Source of the DNA: Acholoe squamosa
Taxonomy: Eukaryota; Annelida; Polychaeta; Phyllodocida; Polynoidae
DNA length: 64,000 nt
Assembly (NCBI GenBank): GCA_949317995.1
Contig: OX439050.1
Coordinates: 49,415,777-49,479,776 of the forward strand
Direction of reading: 5' to 3'
Made by a program: the position numbers and the translations under genes. The notes below the pieces were generated by a model, which searched no databases, was not told the origin of the DNA, and was given only the letters and a program-made list of their open reading frames with translations. This document shows, piece by piece, positions 60,075 through 64,000 of this stretch; position 1 is the stretch's first letter, and each line of letters begins with the position of its first letter.

Positions 60075-62066
60075 ATGCCGGACCAAGTTATGGTAGGTTT
60101 GGTAGATATCGACTCGCCTCCTCAAGCTCAAGTACAGGAGGTAAATCATGCGGAGGGGGTTAAGGATTGTATTCTTTCAACTGAATCCGTAGCAGAACAA
60201 AGTATTTTCCAAGAATTTAATTCGTTAGAAAATAATATAAATGTTACTTGTAATAGTCCATTACAGGTTGGTAATGAACCTCTATTTACTGTTAATGTCT
60301 CAGATTTGCCCAGCATCAGGGTGTTTGACGATTGTATAAGAGGTATATGTACTTGTATTCATTACATTGGTGGTGAGAGAGCTCAAATTTTGCCATGTAG
60401 GGTAGCTTCTTTCCTTCAACAAAATGGTCTCATTAATATTAGTGGTACAGAGGCTGACTTTCTTTGGCATGGTATTGTTCAAGGGTTTAAAATTGTGGAT
60501 CCGGGTTGCCAAACTACATATGATTGTAAAAATTATAAGTCAATCCTCGAGGGAAAGTTCTATAATGAGTACTGTGTTATATTGTTAGATGAACTAGAAG
60601 CTGGTCTAGTCTCTAAAAGTGTAGATAAACCCTGTTGTATCCATGCCCTAGGTGGTGTAGAAAAATCTAATGGCAAGTTAAGACCCATAACTGACTGTAG
60701 CATGCCTGATAAAATTTCTATTAATAATTTTATGGATACTACGACCTCAGCCTTTTCTTATAATAATATTAGCACGGTGACTGCTCAGTTGAATAAGAAC
60801 GATTTCATGAGTGTGGTGGATTTAAAATCAGCTTATAGGTCTATAAATGTGTATGCACCTCACACGACCATGCAAGGTTTCAGATGGGATTTCGGACATG
60901 GTGAGGATTATTATGTAAGCAACAGGTTGACCTTTGGCCTGAAATGTGCCCCTTATATTTTTAATAGGATCTCTGATTTTATTGTGGAGGTGGCAAAATT
61001 CTACGGTGTAGAAAAAATTGTAAACTATCTAGACGACTTTATCATAATTGCTGATACTTATGATGAATGTCTTAGACAAAGAAATTTATTAATGGAATGT
61101 ATGACCTACATGGGCTTTGTAGTATCCAGAGAAAAGGTGACCGACCCATCTCAAGTTTGTAAATTCTTAGGCATTAACATAGATTCAGTTAAGTTAGAAC
61201 TATCCTTGCCTGTTGAAAAGGTTGAGAAAATGGAAAATCTCTTGTTAGATAACGTTAATAAGAAATTTATTTCAAAAAAGAACTTAGAGAGGATAGGTGG
61301 TTTAATGTCTTTCTGCTCGCAGGTGGTTAAGGGTGGTAGAACCTTTAGTAGGCGAATTTTTGATCTCTGTGCCCGGGCCAGACCCGGTGGTTATGTTAGG
61401 GTATCAGCTTGCACTCGCCAAGACATTCAATGGTGGTTGGATTTTTGTAGAGTTTTTAACTGTAAAAGGTTAATTCTAAATGATGTTATTGATACACCTA
61501 TGTACTCTGATTCGTCTATTAAGGGCTTTGGAGCATGGATGGGGAAGGATTATTTATATGGTGACTGGACATCTCATGATAAATTCAACCTAGGTTCAGG
61601 CCTTTTTTCCCTCCCTCCTATATTGGATGGTCTACAAAATCATCATCGAAATATTAATGTATACGAATTATTTCCTGTTATGATGGGCCTAAAACGCTGG
61701 ATTTCTAGTTATAAAAACAAAAGAATACATTGTATAACTGATAATATGCAGGTACTAGCTATGATTAATACAGGCAGGTCTAAAAACAAACTTTGTATGG
61801 AATGGCTAAGAGAGATTTTTTGGCTGTGTTTCCTCAACAATGTAGAACTATTCGCTACATACATTAAGTCAGAGGACAATATCTTGGCTGACCAACTGTC
61901 GAGACTTGCATATAGGGGTATGCCTGGTAAATGTATAACTTCTCTCCATGAAAATGATATGTGTTGCTTTATTTCCAGAATGGAAAAGGTTACAAAAAAG
62001 AAAAGAGTGTCTTTTATCGAAGGGTGTGTCAGAGAACACGAGGAGAGCAAGGAAACAACAACTTAA
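60075..62066 (+). CDS. Reverse transcriptase-RNase H of the Ngaro-like element
   Basis: Copies element RNA into DNA. The 663-residue frame has an N-terminal region of unknown role (about 1-190). The reverse transcriptase follows, with LRPITDCSMPDKISINNF, VVDLKSAYRSI (first catalytic Asp), FGLKCAPYIFNRI and YLDD at residues 318-321 (second and third Asp). RNase H begins with MYSDSSIKGFGAWMG and continues with CITDNMQVLAMIN and DNILADQLSR. The start is the first ATG after a stop-rich spacer of 48 bases. It overlaps the recombinase frame by 119 bases. Confidence 0.9.
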   Translation: MPDQVMVGLVDIDSPPQAQVQEVNHAEGVKDCILSTESVAEQSIFQEFNSLENNINVTCNSPLQVGNEPLFTVNVSDLPSIRVFDDCIRGICTCIHYIGGERAQILPCRVASFLQQNGLINISGTEADFLWHGIVQGFKIVDPGCQTTYDCKNYKSILEGKFYNEYCVILLDELEAGLVSKSVDKPCCIHALGGVEKSNGKLRPITDCSMPDKISINNFMDTTTSAFSYNNISTVTAQLNKNDFMSVVDLKSAYRSINVYAPHTTMQGFRWDFGHGEDYYVSNRLTFGLKCAPYIFNRISDFIVEVAKFYGVEKIVNYLDDFIIIADTYDECLRQRNLLMECMTYMGFVVSREKVTDPSQVCKFLGINIDSVKLELSLPVEKVEKMENLLLDNVNKKFISKKNLERIGGLMSFCSQVVKGGRTFSRRIFDLCARARPGGYVRVSACTRQDIQWWLDFCRVFNCKRLILNDVIDTPMYSDSSIKGFGAWMGKDYLYGDWTSHDKFNLGSGLFSLPPILDGLQNHHRNINVYELFPVMMGLKRWISSYKNKRIHCITDNMQVLAMINTGRSKNKLCMEWLREIFWLCFLNNVELFATYIKSEDNILADQLSRLAYRGMPGKCITSLHENDMCCFISRMEKVTKKKRVSFIEGCVREHEESKETTT

Positions 62067-62901
62067 CAGGTATAAAAAATTTTGTGATCAATTTAAATTA
62101 TCTAGTTTTCCTTGTTCTCCCTCACAGGCTGCTACATATGCAGTATATTTATCTGAATATATGAAACCCTCTTCTGTAAGGAATTATTTATCCTCTATTT
62201 GGTATTATCAAAAACTTAGAGGTGGCTTAGACCATAGCGGTAATTTCATGCTAAAAAAGGTGTTGGATGGTATTGATAGAAACTATGCTGTTCCTGCTAG
62301 GGTTATTCATCCATTGAGTCCAAAAGAAATGTTATGTATTAGATCGTATTTGGATCTCTCCAACAGGGCTGACTTGAAATTTTGGTTAGCTATTCTCTTA
62401 TGTTTTAGAGGTGTCCTCAGGATAGGACATGTTGTATCTTCTCCTCATACACTAAGGGTAGGTGATGTAAAAATTTTTAATAGTTATGCTAGTCTTCGCA
62501 TTAAAACTTCAAAGACTGACCAGCTTGGTAGCTGTTCTTTTAATATATATTTATGTAGGGACGATACCTCACGGTTATGTCCATGTAAAGACTTAGGAAA
62601 ATTGTGCACAGGTAGGGGTGTGAGTGATTTGTTATTCAAAATTAATGGTGTTCCTCTACAGTACCAATATATTAATTCGAGGCTGAAGTCTTTATCTATA
62701 CGTGCTGGTATCAAAGGCTCAGTCTCCACTCACTCACTTAGGCATGGTGGTGCTACTATGTTAAAGGATGCAGGACTTAGTGTAGATTCTATTAAAAGGA
62801 AGGTAAATTGGAAATCTAATTCTGTTTTTACATATTTACATAATTATAAAAATGAACTTTTGGAATTAGATAGACTTTGCCAATCTCAACTGCGTTGCTG
62901 A
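61948..62901 (+). CDS. Tyrosine recombinase of the Ngaro-like element
   Basis: Integrates the circular DNA intermediate. 317 residues, in the +1 frame relative to the reverse transcriptase, starting within its end. The N-terminal core-binding domain (SENTRRARKQQLNRYKKFC) precedes a catalytic domain. The catalytic domain shows the R-H-R-Y residues: R154 (LCFRGVLRIGH; R158 is the alternative), H262 and R265 (THSLRHGGAT), and Tyr at 296 or 300 (FTYLHNY). Intact and full length for the family. Translation may depend on internal initiation or reinitiation. Confidence 0.9.
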   Translation: MKMICVALFPEWKRLQKRKECLLSKGVSENTRRARKQQLNRYKKFCDQFKLSSFPCSPSQAATYAVYLSEYMKPSSVRNYLSSIWYYQKLRGGLDHSGNFMLKKVLDGIDRNYAVPARVIHPLSPKEMLCIRSYLDLSNRADLKFWLAILLCFRGVLRIGHVVSSPHTLRVGDVKIFNSYASLRIKTSKTDQLGSCSFNIYLCRDDTSRLCPCKDLGKLCTGRGVSDLLFKINGVPLQYQYINSRLKSLSIRAGIKGSVSTHSLRHGGATMLKDAGLSVDSIKRKVNWKSNSVFTYLHNYKNELLELDRLCQSQLRC

Positions 62902-62947
62902 TTGGTATGTGTTTTTCACATGTGTTTGGCGTGTTTTATGTGTTTTT

Positions 62948-63108
62948 GGCATGTATGGTGCTGATAGCCCCAAGGTCAGTAACCCACCAAACACATGTGT
63001 CTGTGATATGATCATTTATATTACTACTGTTCATATATTATTACTGTTAGTATCATCACTATCATCGTTATTACCGGTTTATTATTCCCTGGTAGCGAGT
63101 TAACTTAT
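62948..63108 (+). repeat. Split direct repeat B1
   Basis: Starts GGCATGTATGGTGCTGATAG just after the recombinase stop. One mismatch to B2 (CCAAACACATG here, CCAAACTCATG there). Its end abuts A2, preserving the circle junction GTTAACTTATGGAAC. Confidence 0.95.
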
Positions 63109-63316
63109 GGAACTATATACACTCGTGTATATATATATAATTAACCGCGAACGGTTAGGGACTATTTGCAGCGCGCATTGGTATCTATGATGTCATAGCA
63201 TGACGTCATGGTCAACACTCCTCCAGTATATAAGAGGGGATTTTCAAGGTAACGGTCAATTGGCTCGTTTTCACCTGTACAGGTAACACCACGCTGGGTG
63301 TTCCCTGGAATTTTAA
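63106..63316 (+). repeat. Split direct repeat A2
   Basis: Aligned copy of A1 with no mismatch seen by eye; overlaps the last three bases of B1. Confidence 0.95.
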
Positions 63317-63434
63317 ATTTTACTATTGTTATTACCATTGTTATTACTATTGTTATTACTTATTATTGTTATTATATTATGCATTTTACTGACTATGCTT
63401 ATTGTCAACTAATTATTATAGTTGTTTTAATAAA

Positions 63435-63595
63435 GGCATGTATGGTGCTGATAGCCCCAAGGTCAGTAACCCACCAAACTCATGTGTCTGTGATATGATC
63501 ATTTATATTACTACTGTTCATATATTATTACTGTTAGTATCATCACTATCATCGTTATTACCGGTTTATTATTCCCTGGTAGCGAGTTAACTTAT
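63435..63595 (+). repeat. Split direct repeat B2 (right end)
   Basis: Copy of B1, ending GTTAACTTAT and running into (TA)n. Between A2 and B2 are 118 bases with (TTATTAC)n-like text. Confidence 0.95.
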
Positions 63596-64000
63596 ATATA
63601 TATATATATATATCCATTCCATATACACATATTCTCTGTCTTTGGTTATTTCTTCTAGTTATCTCCACCAGATGGATGACAATATGGTGGACGAATCTAG
63701 TGGGGCTAATATATAGAAACACAAACGCACTATACTAACACGTGTATCCATTGTTCGCATTATCCAAGAGACGGAGGATCCATTAATGTACCATATGCCA
63801 TTGATTGCCAACCAGGAAAGAGGATGTGTGTTTACCACCACTTTGACACATATCTATTTTGGTGTAAATCTGATATGGGGACAAATCATGTGTAAAAGAT
63901 TTTGATACTTTTATCTATTTTGAATCATTGTCATCCTATCATTTTAGTTATCATTTAATACTTTACAGCACCAATTATTAACACATGTACAAGCCTTTAC
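63596..64000. other. Right flank of the retrotransposon
   Basis: A short TA remainder followed by about 390 bases without an exon, RNA gene or repeat that I can identify. Confidence 0.5.

Larger units (their letters stand above)
58745..63595 (+). mobile_element. Ngaro/PAT-like tyrosine-recombinase retrotransposon (DIRS order)
   Basis: The order is A1 (58745-58955), gag, reverse transcriptase-RNase H, tyrosine recombinase, B1 (62948-63108), A2 (63106-63316), B2 (63435-63595). This is the split direct repeat layout of Ngaro and PAT elements; DIRS1 itself has inverted ends. A1 and A2 (211 bases) appear identical and B1/B2 (161 bases) differ at one base, so insertion is recent. There is no methyltransferase-like domain after RNase H, which favours Ngaro/PAT over DIRS1. 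No target duplication is expected because integration uses recombinase. It lies in a TA array. Reverse transcriptase and recombinase frames are open; gag has one apparent frameshift. Confidence 0.93.

Noticed and set aside
58745..63595. LTR retrotransposon with long terminal repeats
   Set aside because: Repeats are split (A1...B1A2B2), and there is a tyrosine recombinase instead of a DDE integrase and no aspartic protease motif.

Overview
The window is nuclear DNA of an invertebrate metazoan, probably a marine one. Evidence for this: genes are split into many short exons with GT-AG introns, intergenic DNA is AT-rich and crowded with short inverted-repeat transposons, tRNA-derived SINEs, (TA)n arrays and minisatellites, and there is a tyrosine-recombinase retrotransposon of the Ngaro/PAT type. 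I cannot name the species from sequence alone. Exon models were built by hand from reading frame, splice signals and protein-family match. All four main genes close with consistent phases, except for one base in the SDR gene.

Layout. 1-7.8 kb: a decayed SLC22-like transporter fragment (1920-3141, +) among repeats. 7.8-26.3 kb: a complete 12-exon SLC22-type transporter gene (+, 553 aa). It is preceded by a 2.5 kb array of 62-bp units and contains a 1.1 kb array of ~53-bp units. Each array copies one exon edge of this gene. An inverted copy of a third exon edge lies in intron 6. 26.9-32.2 kb: a nine-exon short-chain dehydrogenase/reductase gene (-), convergent with the transporter, with an apparent one-base frameshift in exon 2. 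35.5-38.8 kb: a three-exon TRIM-NHL gene (+; RING, two B-boxes, coiled coil, NHL repeats; 673 aa). 39.5-43.7 kb: a 4.2 kb DNA transposon with ~29-bp terminal inverted repeats and about ten internal copies of a 12-bp motif. It is followed by the 3' end of a dead non-LTR retrotransposon and a D/E-codon-like purine repeat. 47.9-57.6 kb: a ten-exon alkaline phosphatase gene (-, 558 aa, secreted, probably GPI-anchored). 58.7-63.6 kb: a nearly intact Ngaro-like retrotransposon with split direct repeats, inserted in a (TA)n tract.

The four host genes are unrelated housekeeping or effector functions (solute transport, redox metabolism, ubiquitin/RNA regulation, phosphate-ester hydrolysis) and form no operon. 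The most unusual signals are these: exon-edge copies that became minisatellites or an inverted intronic copy inside one transporter gene; a dispersed repeat family carrying both a CTCF-like and an RFX X-box-like motif; a recurrent class of long near-perfect hairpins; and the young Ngaro-like element.
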